A stretch of 54,613 nt of DNA from Candidatus Poseidonia sp. (GCA_030827365.1 JAUREO010000008.1:1-54613); one strand, 5' to 3'; positions 42,200 to 51,015 are shown, numbered from the stretch's first letter. The notes: generated by a model not told the origin, from the sequence alone. Translations and numbers: made by a program.

Positions 42200-42631
42200 A
42201 TGCTACCTGACACAGTACACAAACTCCCACGAGAAGAGAGATTTGCCTATGCGAAATTATTAGCATTCGTGGCTCGTATTGATAATGAATTAACGGTTGA
42301 TGAAATGGCAATGTTTGAACAGAGATTGGGAACTGCACTACTCTCACCAAATCAAAGAGACATGATTCGTGCCGCGCTTAAGAACCCACCTTCCTTGGAA
42401 GAATGTTTAGATGATTTACACGGCGAAGCGGGTAAACTTGCGCTCCGAGATGCTGTGCTCATGGCAGCAGCGGATGGCAATGTCGATGAAGATGAGCGGG
42501 ATGTTCTTGAAGAAATTTCAGAACATCTTGGGTTGAAAGAAGAAGCCGTTGACCTCCTCCTCGCATGGACTGTAAAAGGATACAATTGGATGAAAGAAGG
42601 ATATGAAATTCTTAATTCGCTCGAGGAGTGA
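42200..42631 (+). CDS. TerB-like protein 1
   Basis: The 143-residue protein shows the TerB pattern twice: REERFAYAKLLAFVARIDNE with LTVDEMAMFEQRLG, and RDAVLMAAADGNVDEDERDV with LEEISEHLGL. The acidic loops (DGNVDEDE) are the candidate metal ligands of the fold. It is followed after 2 bases by a second gene with the same layout, clearly a tandem duplication. The ATG at 42200 begins a short Pro/His-containing lead; the frame is open further upstream into the divergent glutaredoxin gene. Confidence 0.8.
   Translation: MLPDTVHKLPREERFAYAKLLAFVARIDNELTVDEMAMFEQRLGTALLSPNQRDMIRAALKNPPSLEECLDDLHGEAGKLALRDAVLMAAADGNVDEDERDVLEEISEHLGLKEEAVDLLLAWTVKGYNWMKEGYEILNSLEE
42625..42631 (+). promoter_or_regulatory. 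Ribosome binding site of the second TerB-like gene
   Basis: GGAGTGA sits 2 bases before the ATG at 42634 and overlaps the stop codon of the preceding gene, tying the two genes together in translation. A GTG at 42628 is the alternative start. Confidence 0.5.
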
Positions 42632-42633
42632 AC

Positions 42634-43068
42634 ATGTTTCCTGACCCCGTGGGGTCGTTCCCGCTCAATGAACGTCTCACGTATGCCCATGTACTTGTCC
42701 ATATCGCCGCAGTTGACGGAACACTTGTACGTGAAGAGGTCCAAGCCATTGAGGGTTATATGGGAAAATATCTCATCCCTCCAGAGCAAAGGGAGGAGAT
42801 TCGGTTAGGTTTTGAAAGCCCGAAACCACTCGGCGAACTCCTCACGAATTTGTCACATGACCTCCTCTATTTTATCCTCCGAGATGCAATAATTGTTGCT
42901 TCAATTGATGGGGAATATGATCAAAGCGAAATCGATTGCATTCGTGCGATTTCGGACAAAATTGGGCTGTCCAATGAGGGACTTTCTGCGGCCTTTGATT
43001 GGGTAAAATCAGGATGGAAATGGAATAGTGAATATAAAAATCTTATCTCAAAAAATGACCCAAAATGA
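42634..43068 (+). CDS. TerB-like protein 2
   Basis: The 144-residue protein repeats the plan of the preceding gene: NERLTYAHVLVHIAAVDGTL, a helix pair (RDAIIVASIDGEYDQSEIDC), IRAISDKIGLSNEGL, and an aromatic end (WVKSGWKWNSEYKNL) mirrored by KGYNWMKEGYEIL in the first copy. Sequence has drifted, so the duplication is old and both copies are presumably used, possibly as a heterodimer. The methyltransferase-like gene starts 62 bases later on the same strand. TerB-domain proteins are found beside restriction and defence genes in other genomes (established for the superfamily), but nothing here proves defence. Confidence 0.8.
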   Translation: MFPDPVGSFPLNERLTYAHVLVHIAAVDGTLVREEVQAIEGYMGKYLIPPEQREEIRLGFESPKPLGELLTNLSHDLLYFILRDAIIVASIDGEYDQSEIDCIRAISDKIGLSNEGLSAAFDWVKSGWKWNSEYKNLISKNDPK

Positions 43069-43130
43069 ACCTTTTACGAAGGGCTACATTCAAACCATAA
43101 AAGCCATCCGCTCGGTTTGGTGGGGGAGTT

Positions 43131-45122
43131 TTGCAGAACGGAGTAAGTGGTTGGTACGCTAGATTAGACAGATGTTTAGATGACAGGAAAAAGCAAATTG
43201 AAATTTGGTTAGATACTTGGGAAAAATCACTTCGAACATTCCAACCAATTGCTGCTTTACTTCCAGAAGATTGGCCAACATTGCCTGCAAATCTTCTCAC
43301 AGATCCTGGTCATGTTCTCGACCATTTACTCGCTCGACATGATGCAGAATCCGATGGGCGTTCTCCAAGGGGGGCTCATCCAACACCCCCTCGTTTAGCC
43401 GATGCAATCATAGCATCTGAATTACGTGAACCCTTAGTCCACCCTAAGAAACCAGTACAACAAAATAATTTCTTGATGTCAAATCTTCCTCCAGGATTTC
43501 GACAACATGTCAAGAATCTTAACCTTCCACCTTCTGCACAAGAGGAAGGTACAGTCGATAATGAAGATGAACAATCAAGAGTTGATTCAAACCGCCGAAC
43601 TGTGAGCGGGATTCCACTCCCCGTGGCCGATACAGCAGCAGGAGGAGGTTTGTTTCACGCCCGACTCATGCGCCGACACGCGGAAATACACGAAGACAGT
43701 GCACCCGAAATTCGCAAACAAGATACAAGGAAATTTTTCGAACACATTCAACTTCTCGACATTGACCCTCTTGCCGTTGAAAGCACAAAACGACGTTTAC
43801 TCCTCGAAGCGATACGCTTGGAACTGGTAAGTTTTGGTGCTGAACAACCAAATAAAATTTCACGAAACGAAATGGAAACATTACTCGATGCAGGCGTCAA
43901 AGAAGGAGACACACTTCAAGATGATTGGCCATGGGAAACCGAGCCACAATTGGCACTTACAAATCCTCCGTGGCTGCGAATAAAAGATAGATTCAGAGGC
44001 CAAGACGATGGCAGTAAACTGAGAAAAGAATTGGGTGACCAACTTCGAGCCATCGTTGATGATGATAAACCACGATTTTCGACCATGAGGGGCAATGTCA
44101 ATTTGTACAGGCTCTTCATCGAACGAAGTCTTCAGATTTTGGAGAAGGGCGGACGACTTCGACTCATCGCCCCAGACAGTCTCCTTCGAGAGCAATCTTC
44201 CCACCCACTTCGAGAACTTCTCGTTAAGGAACATGCTTGGAATGATGTTTGGTGCATTGAAGAGGCAAATCTTCTCTTCCCTGGAATGACACAGGGCGTT
44301 GTTGTTCTTGGAATCGATGCAAAAGAGACACCCGTCCCCCTTATTCTCCGAGGACCAATAACTAGGGCCGATTTAAGAAAAGAAGGCGACGGACTCTCAT
44401 CAAGAGTCCCATCATTTGAAATGGAAGAAATTCGATGGAAAAAATGGGCAAGAGAAACTTGGGCAGTACCCCGACTTCCTCGAGATCGAATTGAAAGAAA
44501 ATATACACTTGAAGTTCTCGACAAACTCGCAACAAGGGCACGCTTGAGCGATGACCACCATGTTCTCACAACCAATGGTCAACATGTACGAGTGCGCGTT
44601 GGGGAAGTTGACCAAACATCCAATTCCAAAAACATTGAGACATGGGTCAAGGGAAGAGAAAGCCATCCATTTATTCGTGGCGTCCACTTCCACGAGGATG
44701 ACAAAGGGCAGGTGTTCATTCGTCATCCCGCCTTCAGAACCGATATTCCATCAAGAGCGAGCGAACGTCAATTGGCTATGTGGATTGGTGAACAACCAAC
44801 CCATCAAGGACCACGTTTGGCATGTCAAGCCATTGTGAATGCACACCAAGAACGTAGACTACGATGGGCCGTCATCCCCGCAAACTGCGTTCTGGGAAAT
44901 AGTGTCAACCACATCGAACTTCACAAAGATATTGAAAAGAGACTCACCGATGAACATGGGAATTTGCACAACGCCTTATCTTGGCTTTGCAAACACCTTA
45001 ATGATAATGACCTCGACGAGTGGGCAAGAGCATGGGCTGCAAATAACAATGTCAACAATTACGAATTAGAGACATTACCTCTTGATTTGAATGGAGAATT
45101 GATGAAAACTGATTCACTATAA
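43131..45122 (+). CDS. Orphan N6-adenine-type DNA methyltransferase
   Basis: The 663-residue protein carries the SAM-binding region ADTAAGGGLFHARL (near residue 166) and the catalytic motif NPPW (278-281), as in type I/IIG and Eco57I-like adenine methylases. HPTPPRLADAIIASEL before motif I is the usual lead helix. A variable, charged insert separates it from motif I, and about 380 residues follow NPPW, matching a target-recognition region; no nuclease motif (PD-ExK, HNH) was recognised. The start is the TTG at 43131, with GGGGGAG just upstream; no ATG occurs in frame until about residue 115. It follows two TerB-like genes and is followed by THEP1. Confidence 0.8.
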   Translation: MQNGVSGWYARLDRCLDDRKKQIEIWLDTWEKSLRTFQPIAALLPEDWPTLPANLLTDPGHVLDHLLARHDAESDGRSPRGAHPTPPRLADAIIASELREPLVHPKKPVQQNNFLMSNLPPGFRQHVKNLNLPPSAQEEGTVDNEDEQSRVDSNRRTVSGIPLPVADTAAGGGLFHARLMRRHAEIHEDSAPEIRKQDTRKFFEHIQLLDIDPLAVESTKRRLLLEAIRLELVSFGAEQPNKISRNEMETLLDAGVKEGDTLQDDWPWETEPQLALTNPPWLRIKDRFRGQDDGSKLRKELGDQLRAIVDDDKPRFSTMRGNVNLYRLFIERSLQILEKGGRLRLIAPDSLLREQSSHPLRELLVKEHAWNDVWCIEEANLLFPGMTQGVVVLGIDAKETPVPLILRGPITRADLRKEGDGLSSRVPSFEMEEIRWKKWARETWAVPRLPRDRIERKYTLEVLDKLATRARLSDDHHVLTTNGQHVRVRVGEVDQTSNSKNIETWVKGRESHPFIRGVHFHEDDKGQVFIRHPAFRTDIPSRASERQLAMWIGEQPTHQGPRLACQAIVNAHQERRLRWAVIPANCVLGNSVNHIELHKDIEKRLTDEHGNLHNALSWLCKHLNDNDLDEWARAWAANNNVNNYELETLPLDLNGELMKTDSL

Positions 45123-45241
45123 GGAATAAATTCATACTCCCTTTTCCGCATTATAGTTTCTAAATACCGGCAAAAGTCCATATTTTTAAATGGTTAAACA
45201 AAGTGGGATAAATCGTCATTAAAAAGAGACAGTGATTTTGT

Positions 45242-45823
45242 ATGGGAATTCATCCAAAAATTGGCATTACGGGTTTGCCCAGAAGTGGTAAATCCGCAGT
45301 GATGGAACGAGTTCTCGAAATGCTTCTTGAAGAACGAACAAGAGAAATTGAAATGAGATCTGGCTCGATGGAAAAACCAATTATCGGAGGAATTCAAACC
45401 GAACCACTCATTGAAAATGGCGAGCGACTTGGTTACAAGATGATCGATATTGTGACCAAAGAAGAAGGCATCGTTGCTCATCGCGATATCGATTCAAGAT
45501 TGCGAGTATTGGGCTATGGTTTAGACCTTGAGGCACTTAATCAGATTGCAATACCTGCGATTTCGTATGCACATGAAAAGTGTGAAGTGTTGGTGATAGA
45601 TGAAATAGGAAAGTTTTCAGTCGAATCCGAAGAATTTGTGAACGCAGTTCGTGAAGCACTTGAGGTCGATATGCCTACTCTATTAACTCTCCACAAAAAG
45701 AGTCGTCATCCATTGTTGCAAGATATCCGCCGCCGAGACGATGGCCGAATCCTCGAAGTTACGCCAGTAAATCGTGCTTTGTTGCCATATAAAATCCATA
45801 AATTGATGCGAGAAACCTATTGA
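45242..45823 (+). CDS. THEP1-family nucleoside-triphosphatase
   Basis: The 193-residue P-loop protein has Walker A GLPRSGKSAV near the N-terminus and Walker B EVLVIDEIGKFSVES; GGIQTEP (around residue 50) and TLHKKSRHP complete the THEP1 pattern. These archaeal/bacterial enzymes hydrolyse a range of NTPs and have an RNA-polymerase-independent, still unclear role. Start ATG 45242; a TATA-like stretch (ATATTTTTAAATGG, about 45180-45193) lies upstream. The 119-base gap after the methyltransferase suggests its own promoter, so it may not belong to that operon. Confidence 0.88.
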   Translation: MGIHPKIGITGLPRSGKSAVMERVLEMLLEERTREIEMRSGSMEKPIIGGIQTEPLIENGERLGYKMIDIVTKEEGIVAHRDIDSRLRVLGYGLDLEALNQIAIPAISYAHEKCEVLVIDEIGKFSVESEEFVNAVREALEVDMPTLLTLHKKSRHPLLQDIRRRDDGRILEVTPVNRALLPYKIHKLMRETY

Positions 45824-45869
45824 TGTCCATAAACCAATGGCTTGATGTCCTCAACCCGAATCGGAGTTT

Positions 45870-46214
45870 ATGCACGCACCGCACAAAGCCGCCTCGTATT
45901 TATTCGGGGGCCTTGGTGTTGGCCTACTTCTCTCAACCGGTTTCGCCCTTCAACAAGGCCGAATGTCACTCTCTACATTGAGTCCTGGCCATGTTATCCT
46001 CGGTGTAGGGCTCGTTTCATTGCTCTTATCCTATTTGACACTCATAGGTAAAGGCCCACTTGCTAACTCATTTCCAAACGAATCATTGGAACAATTGTCC
46101 GAACGCTTACATTCTGAATTCCACCAAGAAGAAAAATACGAACGTGTAAGTAATGCATGGGCAGAACTTGAGGCAAATGTTCTTTCGACAGAACTGGGCG
46201 ATTCAGAGGAATAA
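45870..46214 (+). CDS. Small two-helix membrane protein
   Basis: The 114-residue protein has two hydrophobic segments (about residues 8-27 and 38-58), followed by a soluble acidic tail (about 55 residues, SLEQLSERLHSEFHQEEKYE). A His/Ala-rich start precedes the first helix. I do not recognise a family. It lies 46 bases after THEP1 and 61 before gcvH on the same strand. The ATG at 45870 was chosen; the frame opens slightly upstream at 45842. Confidence 0.6.
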   Translation: MHAPHKAASYLFGGLGVGLLLSTGFALQQGRMSLSTLSPGHVILGVGLVSLLLSYLTLIGKGPLANSFPNESLEQLSERLHSEFHQEEKYERVSNAWAELEANVLSTELGDSEE

Positions 46215-46275
46215 ATGTAAATTTTCTATCGGTGAATTCTTGAAGCATAAGGCAGTGCACAGATTAGGTGAGCAG

Positions 46276-46659
46276 ATGAGTGATGTACCTGAAGGATTAT
46301 ACTACACAAAAGAGCATGAGTGGATTCGAGTTGAAGGTGGCATCGCCACTTTGGGGATTACCGACCATGCACAAGAGATGCTCACGGACATTGTGTACAT
46401 TGAACTCCCTGTAGCTGGCGATGTTGTTGAGGACATGGGCGAATTTGCTATTGTGGAATCTGTAAAATCAGCGTCACCAATCTTCGCTCCTCTCGCTGGA
46501 ACCATTACCGAAGTGAATGATGCACTTGATGACGCTCCAGAACTTATGAACACAGACCCGTATGGTGATGGTTGGATTGTCAAAATTGAATTAGCCAATC
46601 CAGACCAAGTTGCTACACTTATGGATGCAGCAGCTTACAGAGCAGAAATTGGCGAGTGA
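46276..46659 (+). CDS. gcvH: Glycine cleavage system H protein
   Basis: The 127-residue lipoyl protein shuttles the aminomethyl group between P, T and L proteins. YYTKEHEWIRVE, GITDHAQEMLTDIVYIELP and the lipoylation motif ESVKS (Lys64) are present, followed by the second lipoyl half (ELMNTDPYGDGWIVKIEL). A GGTGA site at 46267-46271 precedes the ATG. No gcvP, gcvT or lpd gene is in the window, so the rest of the system, or another lipoate-dependent use, lies elsewhere. RNase HI overlaps or abuts its stop. Confidence 0.95.
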   Translation: MSDVPEGLYYTKEHEWIRVEGGIATLGITDHAQEMLTDIVYIELPVAGDVVEDMGEFAIVESVKSASPIFAPLAGTITEVNDALDDAPELMNTDPYGDGWIVKIELANPDQVATLMDAAAYRAEIGE

Positions 46660-46661
46660 TT

Positions 46662-47201
46662 ATGTCAGACTCCTTCCATTGGAGTCTTTATGTCGACGGT
46701 TCTTGTTTAGAGAACAACAATGTGACTGCAGAGACCCCTGCTGCTTGGGGGGTTGTTGTTGTTGTTGGTGACACAGGTTTAGGAAAAGGAGTCGGTGAAA
46801 TCCATGAAGAATTTTCAGGCATGGTCGTCACCGGCGCAGGAGACGACGACTTCATCGGCGCTGAAGTAGGCTCAAATAACACAGCCGAGTTATCCGCTTT
46901 CGCACATGCTCTTCGGTGGCTTCTCATCGAAGGCGGTAAAGAATCTGCCTTGATTCGAACAGACTCCCAATACGCTGGAAATCTTGCGTCAGGAACATGG
47001 AAACCATCGGCCAATATCCAACTTGTACGATATGTTCAGCAACTCTGGAATGAAGTGAGTGAGTTAAGACCACTTGAGTGGCAACATGTTCGAGCTCATC
47101 GTGGACATCGATGGAATGAGCGTGCTGACCACATTGCGAGTCGTAAGGCTGCGGGAGACCTCCCCGAACCTCTCAGTTTTTGGAAGCCAGGCCAACGTTA
47201 G
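46662..47201 (+). CDS. rnhA: RNase HI
   Basis: The ribonuclease H fold cleaves RNA in RNA/DNA hybrids. Catalytic acids: Asp12 in SLYVDGS, Glu76 in NNTAELSAF, Asp101 in RTDSQYA and Asp156 in ERADHIAS, with WQHVRAHRGHRWNERAD matching the loop before the last Asp. The spacing between the first Asp and Glu (64 residues) is about 26 longer than in the E. coli enzyme because of an inserted Gly/Asp-rich loop. The ATG at 46662 was chosen; the GTG at 46656 overlaps the gcvH stop (GTGA) and would couple the two. It ends with a 4-base overlap against the convergent GalU-like gene. Confidence 0.92.
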   Translation: MSDSFHWSLYVDGSCLENNNVTAETPAAWGVVVVVGDTGLGKGVGEIHEEFSGMVVTGAGDDDFIGAEVGSNNTAELSAFAHALRWLLIEGGKESALIRTDSQYAGNLASGTWKPSANIQLVRYVQQLWNEVSELRPLEWQHVRAHRGHRWNERADHIASRKAAGDLPEPLSFWKPGQR

Positions 47202-48055
47202 TCGATACGCTTCCTTAGCCAATCACGCAATACATCTTTGTATTCAGAACGGTTTAATCCGTGATCGATTTGAGATTTAAGCCAAGAAAACGGCAAGCCA
47301 GAATCGTACCACTCCATTCCATGAAAAATAAAACCATTCAAACGACCCTCATTCATCCAGTGTTTTTGGAGTTCAATTGTTTGCAATTCTCCACACATCT
47401 CGTATGAATATTGATGCAATAATGTCAACGTGTCAGACGTGAAAATATATCTGCCACACAAAGCAAATTGGGATGGTGCATCCATTGGTTTTGGTTTTTC
47501 AACGATTGAAGTAATTTTGTTGTCTTCAATCTTAGCAATCCCATAATGAGAAGTTTCTTCCCGAGCCACCTCAATTAATCCAACAGTTGGTTGATTGGTT
47601 TGCAAAAATTCGTTGACAAGTTGTTTGCTCGCGGTTGAGGCTTCAAAACGATTCAAAGGCTCGTGCTTGTCTAGGATGATGTTGTCGCCGAGCAACACCA
47701 AACACGGACCGTCGATATGCGGAAGTGCATGCATCAATGCTTCTCCGAATCCCTTGGGTTCGGGTTGAATATGAAATTGAATATCGACCCCGTTTGCCAA
47801 ATCAAATAAATCTTCATGCAAATCTTGTCTGTAATGTTTCAAATGTTGTACTTCAAGAATGGATTGTAGGTTTTTATTTGGAGATGTGATGATGTGAAGT
47901 TGAGTAATTCCCGCATTTTTTGCCTCAAGAATAAGATGAACAATAGCTGGAACATCGACAAGTGGCAACATTTCTTTGGCAACATATGCACTTGCTGGAA
48001 ACATCCTTGACCCTACCCCTCCGGCAACGATGATGCCATGAGAAACGCCCGTCAT
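47198..48055 (-). CDS. UTP-glucose-1-phosphate uridylyltransferase-like enzyme
   Basis: The 285-residue nucleotidyltransferase has GGVGSRMFPASAYVAKEMLP, then LLGDNIILDK with the metal Asp and IVEKPKPMDAPSQFALCGRY, and GYIFHG-type strands, all GalU/GtaB-like. GalU makes UDP-glucose, the substrate of the dehydrogenase at 40147, so the two loci may feed one pathway. The ATG at 48055 gives the family length; the frame is open much further upstream, but that stretch overlaps the divergent membrane protein at 48108 and looks unlike the family. Confidence 0.85.
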   Translation of the reverse strand: MTGVSHGIIVAGGVGSRMFPASAYVAKEMLPLVDVPAIVHLILEAKNAGITQLHIITSPNKNLQSILEVQHLKHYRQDLHEDLFDLANGVDIQFHIQPEPKGFGEALMHALPHIDGPCLVLLGDNIILDKHEPLNRFEASTASKQLVNEFLQTNQPTVGLIEVAREETSHYGIAKIEDNKITSIVEKPKPMDAPSQFALCGRYIFTSDTLTLLHQYSYEMCGELQTIELQKHWMNEGRLNGFIFHGMEWYDSGLPFSWLKSQIDHGLNRSEYKDVLRDWLRKRID

Positions 48056-48107
48056 GACCTTCTCACGAATGAATAGGCTTTCAAATATAGGCTCTTTCAG
48101 ATTCTCA

Positions 48108-48518
48108 ATGAGGGCAAAAAGGGAGGTTCCAACACTTGCCATATTTGGGGTGGCAAGTTTGATTTTTTCGTTCTCAGAAATTGAAATTGGCGGCCCTTGG
48201 GATTCACCCTCTTTTACACGAGGCGTCGTAGGCTTGCTCGGTTTGGCCTGTTTGTATTTTGCATGGTTTGGATTCACATTTGGCAAGTTTGGAATTGTTC
48301 CAAGCCAATCTATGTGGAAAAATCCCAAAAAATCTTCAGGATATATTTTTCTTTTCGGATGTGTTCTTTTGTTGATCACTCAACTTTTCCAATCATCATA
48401 CTTCATTGGAAGGGTTCCAGAACCAGCAGGCCTTATACTCACATTCATTGCGTGTTTGGCCATATTAAACGCCTTCTACGTCCAATTATCGATTGGTATT
48501 CTGTCCGAGGAAGAGTGA
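48108..48518 (+). CDS. Small multi-helix membrane protein
   Basis: The 136-residue protein has about four hydrophobic segments (for example PTLAIFGVASLIFSF, GVVGLLGLACLYFAWFGF, YIFLFGCVLLLITQLF and GLILTFIACLAILNAFY) and a basic N-terminus (MRAKREV). No family is recognised. It diverges from the GalU-like gene with 52 bases between, and converges on the HEAT-repeat gene with a 1-base gap. The ATG at 48108 was preferred over an earlier one at 48054 that overlaps the GalU-like start. Confidence 0.6.
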   Translation: MRAKREVPTLAIFGVASLIFSFSEIEIGGPWDSPSFTRGVVGLLGLACLYFAWFGFTFGKFGIVPSQSMWKNPKKSSGYIFLFGCVLLLITQLFQSSYFIGRVPEPAGLILTFIACLAILNAFYVQLSIGILSEEE

Positions 48519-48519
48519 A

Positions 48520-50001
48520 TCAGTCATCGAGAAATCCCAAATCTTGGTCGAGTACCTCAAGGGCTTTGTCAACCTTGGGTAACATATTGGGTTCTTCTAA
48601 ATTGGAAATGTGTTCAACTTTTTTCTCAATGGTTGGAATTTCGCCCCCTTCTTCTAACCAAATTTTCCAAAATTGACTTGCTCCGTCTCGACGCACATCA
48701 AGTGGGGCCCACAATGGATCGAGGTCTGCATTCACATTTTTTAGATGTTGAATTCGTTCTGCGAAATGTTGAGGAGCAACTTCTTCCATACGCAAGAGCA
48801 ATTCTCGAAGTCGAGTTCGCACCACTTCATCACCATCAATCCACATAATAGGAATAATTTGCCGACGGTCTTCAGGGTCATATTCGATATAATCTCGCAA
48901 ATTTGACACCAAATTTCTTCGAACGACTGCAAGGGAATGTGTTGTTAAAGACTGAATCGTGTCAGCCCAAACCTCTTTGTCAAGAAACCTCAAATCACCA
49001 ACGGTGGCGCTTGCTGCTGCAAGTACACCTTCATCAGTTGAAGCGAGCATATCGATGAGAAATGGATGGGCTTTCCAACCCAATCTTCTAAACATTCTTG
49101 TCAAGACATCAGCCATGCCTCGTTGGATGAGAATTTCCTTTCGCTGATGCAAACGATGGGCTATATCAAGGCCTAATTCGGGGTCAAATTCAATCGTCTT
49201 CGCTAAGCATAAAATGACTTTTACTACGACATCAACATCAGTATCCGCACTTCTGCGAAGTAAAATCGTTGCTAGATCAAGTGGGCCAACAAGCGGAGGG
49301 CGCTCCATCAAAAGCCGAACCCACTCCATGAGCAGCAATCGCCTTTCAACATGGTCAGACTCCAAGCGATCAAGCAGCCATTTTGCTGCTTTGACCCCAT
49401 CTTCATGGGCTACGACTTCGGTCATTCTCGGTACAAGGGCGTTAGGATTCCATTCCATATGTTGTGGGCCAACATCTGGTTGAGTGTGCCATGTTCCAGG
49501 TCGCTCAGCCAATGCAATTGACTCAAGCAAATGATACCCTTCATGGACAGGGGAGCCATGAGGGGCGGTACATAATCCATCGATAAGGGCAATACTCAAC
49601 CACCATTTGTCTGAGTTTGGTGCATATTTGTCAAATGCTTCCGATAACCAGTCCGTTGCAATGTGAAACATCAATCGATCAGCGACATCACCTTGCCTTT
49701 TTTTGAGCCAAGTGTTGTGGACTTCGAAAGGGTCATCGGTTAGATTCATTCGATAAGGGACGAGTCGTTCAACCACATTGATGAGATGGCGTTCAAACAT
49801 TCCCTGATCCATATTGAGGATGCCTAATCCAAGTGAAAAAATATCGTGGGGTGAAGTGGGATGAATCGCAGGAAAATCCGGGTCTTGCACCGGAGGGGCT
49901 GGTAATGGCCATTTGACTGTACCGAGTTCTAATGCTTCAATCAACCGTTTCGCAACCAATTCAAAGATTGACTCAACCAGTTCCTTTTTTGCTTGAGACA
50001 T
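48520..50001 (-). CDS. HEAT-repeat-like helical protein
   Basis: The 493-residue protein is made of helical pairs with HEAT-like spacing, clear between residues about 240 and 440 (DLATILLRRSADTDVDVVVK, ILIQRGMADVLTRMFRRLGW, GVLAAASATVGDLRFLDKEV, AVVRRNLVSNLRDYI). HEAT solenoids serve as protein scaffolds. There is no signal peptide or membrane helix. The first 130 residues (with PHDIFSLGLGILNMDQG) look like a separate domain. Function unknown. ATG 50001 was chosen; a GTG at 50010 is possible. It follows TFB on the same strand by 38 bases. Confidence 0.7.
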   Translation of the reverse strand: MSQAKKELVESIFELVAKRLIEALELGTVKWPLPAPPVQDPDFPAIHPTSPHDIFSLGLGILNMDQGMFERHLINVVERLVPYRMNLTDDPFEVHNTWLKKRQGDVADRLMFHIATDWLSEAFDKYAPNSDKWWLSIALIDGLCTAPHGSPVHEGYHLLESIALAERPGTWHTQPDVGPQHMEWNPNALVPRMTEVVAHEDGVKAAKWLLDRLESDHVERRLLLMEWVRLLMERPPLVGPLDLATILLRRSADTDVDVVVKVILCLAKTIEFDPELGLDIAHRLHQRKEILIQRGMADVLTRMFRRLGWKAHPFLIDMLASTDEGVLAAASATVGDLRFLDKEVWADTIQSLTTHSLAVVRRNLVSNLRDYIEYDPEDRRQIIPIMWIDGDEVVRTRLRELLLRMEEVAPQHFAERIQHLKNVNADLDPLWAPLDVRRDGASQFWKIWLEEGGEIPTIEKKVEHISNLEEPNMLPKVDKALEVLDQDLGFLDD

Positions 50002-50039
50002 TCCCTCCACCTATATTGTCAAGGGGGGTGCTTCACTGA

Positions 50040-50966
50040 TTAGATGTCGAGCTCAATGTTGAGATTCTGAATCAATTCCTTGTATCGATTTCGAATGGTC
50101 ACTTCTGTGACACCAGCAACTTCAGCGACTTCACGTTGCGTTCGGCGTTTTCCGCACAAAACTGAAGCAATATAGATGATTGAAGCAGCAATTCCAGTTG
50201 GACCGCGCCCGCTTGTCAACTCCTTTTCTTGTGCAGCTTTGATGAGTTCATGAGCCTTTGATTCGACTTCAGCATCGAGTCCGAGTCCTGAACAGAATCG
50301 AGAGATATAGTCTTCAGGGCCCGTTGGCATAATCTTCATTTTCAATTCTCGGACCATAAATCGGTAGGTTCGTCCGATTTCTTTCCGTCCAGTTCTCGAT
50401 GCTTGCCCGATTTCGTCTAAAGTTCTTGGAACACCACATTGCCTACAAGCGGCATAGAGGGATGCAGCAGCGACACCTTCAATTGAACGACCGCGAATTA
50501 AACGCTTATCAACGGCTTTTTTGTAATTCACTGCAGCAGCCTCACGAACTGTTTTTGGGAGTTCAAGTCGACTTGCCATTCTGTCTAATTCCGCAAGGGC
50601 CATGGCAAGGTTTCGTTCTGTTGCATTTGAAACACGACTTCGCTTTTGCCATTTTCTCATTCGATAAAATTGAGATCTATACTTTGAGTTGATGGTTTTT
50701 CCAGAATAATCTTTGTTCTGCCAATCAATATCGGTTGAGAGACCTTTGTCATGGAGCATCACCGTCATTGGTGCACCGGTTCTTGCCCTTTGATCGCCTT
50801 GTTCGGGGGAGAACACACGCCATTCAGCACCTTGATCAATGACATTATCTTCGAGAACAAGGCCACAGTCGTTGCATACGACTTCACCGCGAGTTTCGTC
50901 GCGGGCAAGAGATCGGCTTCCACAATCACTACATTTTACAATATCTTCAACTTGCTGATTATCCAT
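50040..50966 (-). CDS. tfb: Transcription initiation factor B
   Basis: The archaeal TFIIB homologue bridges TBP-DNA and RNA polymerase. Its N-terminal zinc ribbon uses Cys12, Cys15, Cys31 and Cys34 ([19 protein letters not shown]), followed by the B-reader/linker ([11 protein letters not shown]) and two cyclin folds ending with the helix-turn-helix [20 protein letters not shown] that contacts the BRE. The 308-residue length is standard. A TTTAAATA box on this strand near 51016-51026 would give a leader of about 30 bases. Several TFB copies are common in archaea, so this need not be the only one. Confidence 0.97.
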   Translation of the reverse strand: MDNQQVEDIVKCSDCGSRSLARDETRGEVVCNDCGLVLEDNVIDQGAEWRVFSPEQGDQRARTGAPMTVMLHDKGLSTDIDWQNKDYSGKTINSKYRSQFYRMRKWQKRSRVSNATERNLAMALAELDRMASRLELPKTVREAAAVNYKKAVDKRLIRGRSIEGVAAASLYAACRQCGVPRTLDEIGQASRTGRKEIGRTYRFMVRELKMKIMPTGPEDYISRFCSGLGLDAEVESKAHELIKAAQEKELTSGRGPTGIAASIIYIASVLCGKRRTQREVAEVAGVTEVTIRNRYKELIQNLNIELDI

Positions 50967-51015
50967 AATATCACTAACCTATATCCCTAATGGAATGTTT
51001 TTTGCCCTCAGTAAA

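Noticed and set aside
42108..42350. Long N-terminal extension of glutaredoxin (frame open to 42350)
   Set aside because: The extension overlaps the divergent TerB-like coding sequence and contains unrelated hydrophobic sequence; normal glutaredoxin length is given by the ATG at 42107.
43131..45122. BREX PglX or type IIG restriction-methylation enzyme
   Set aside because: Motifs fit a methyltransferase, but no nuclease motif and no BREX genes (pglZ, brxC, brxL) are in the window, so only the methyltransferase call is kept.
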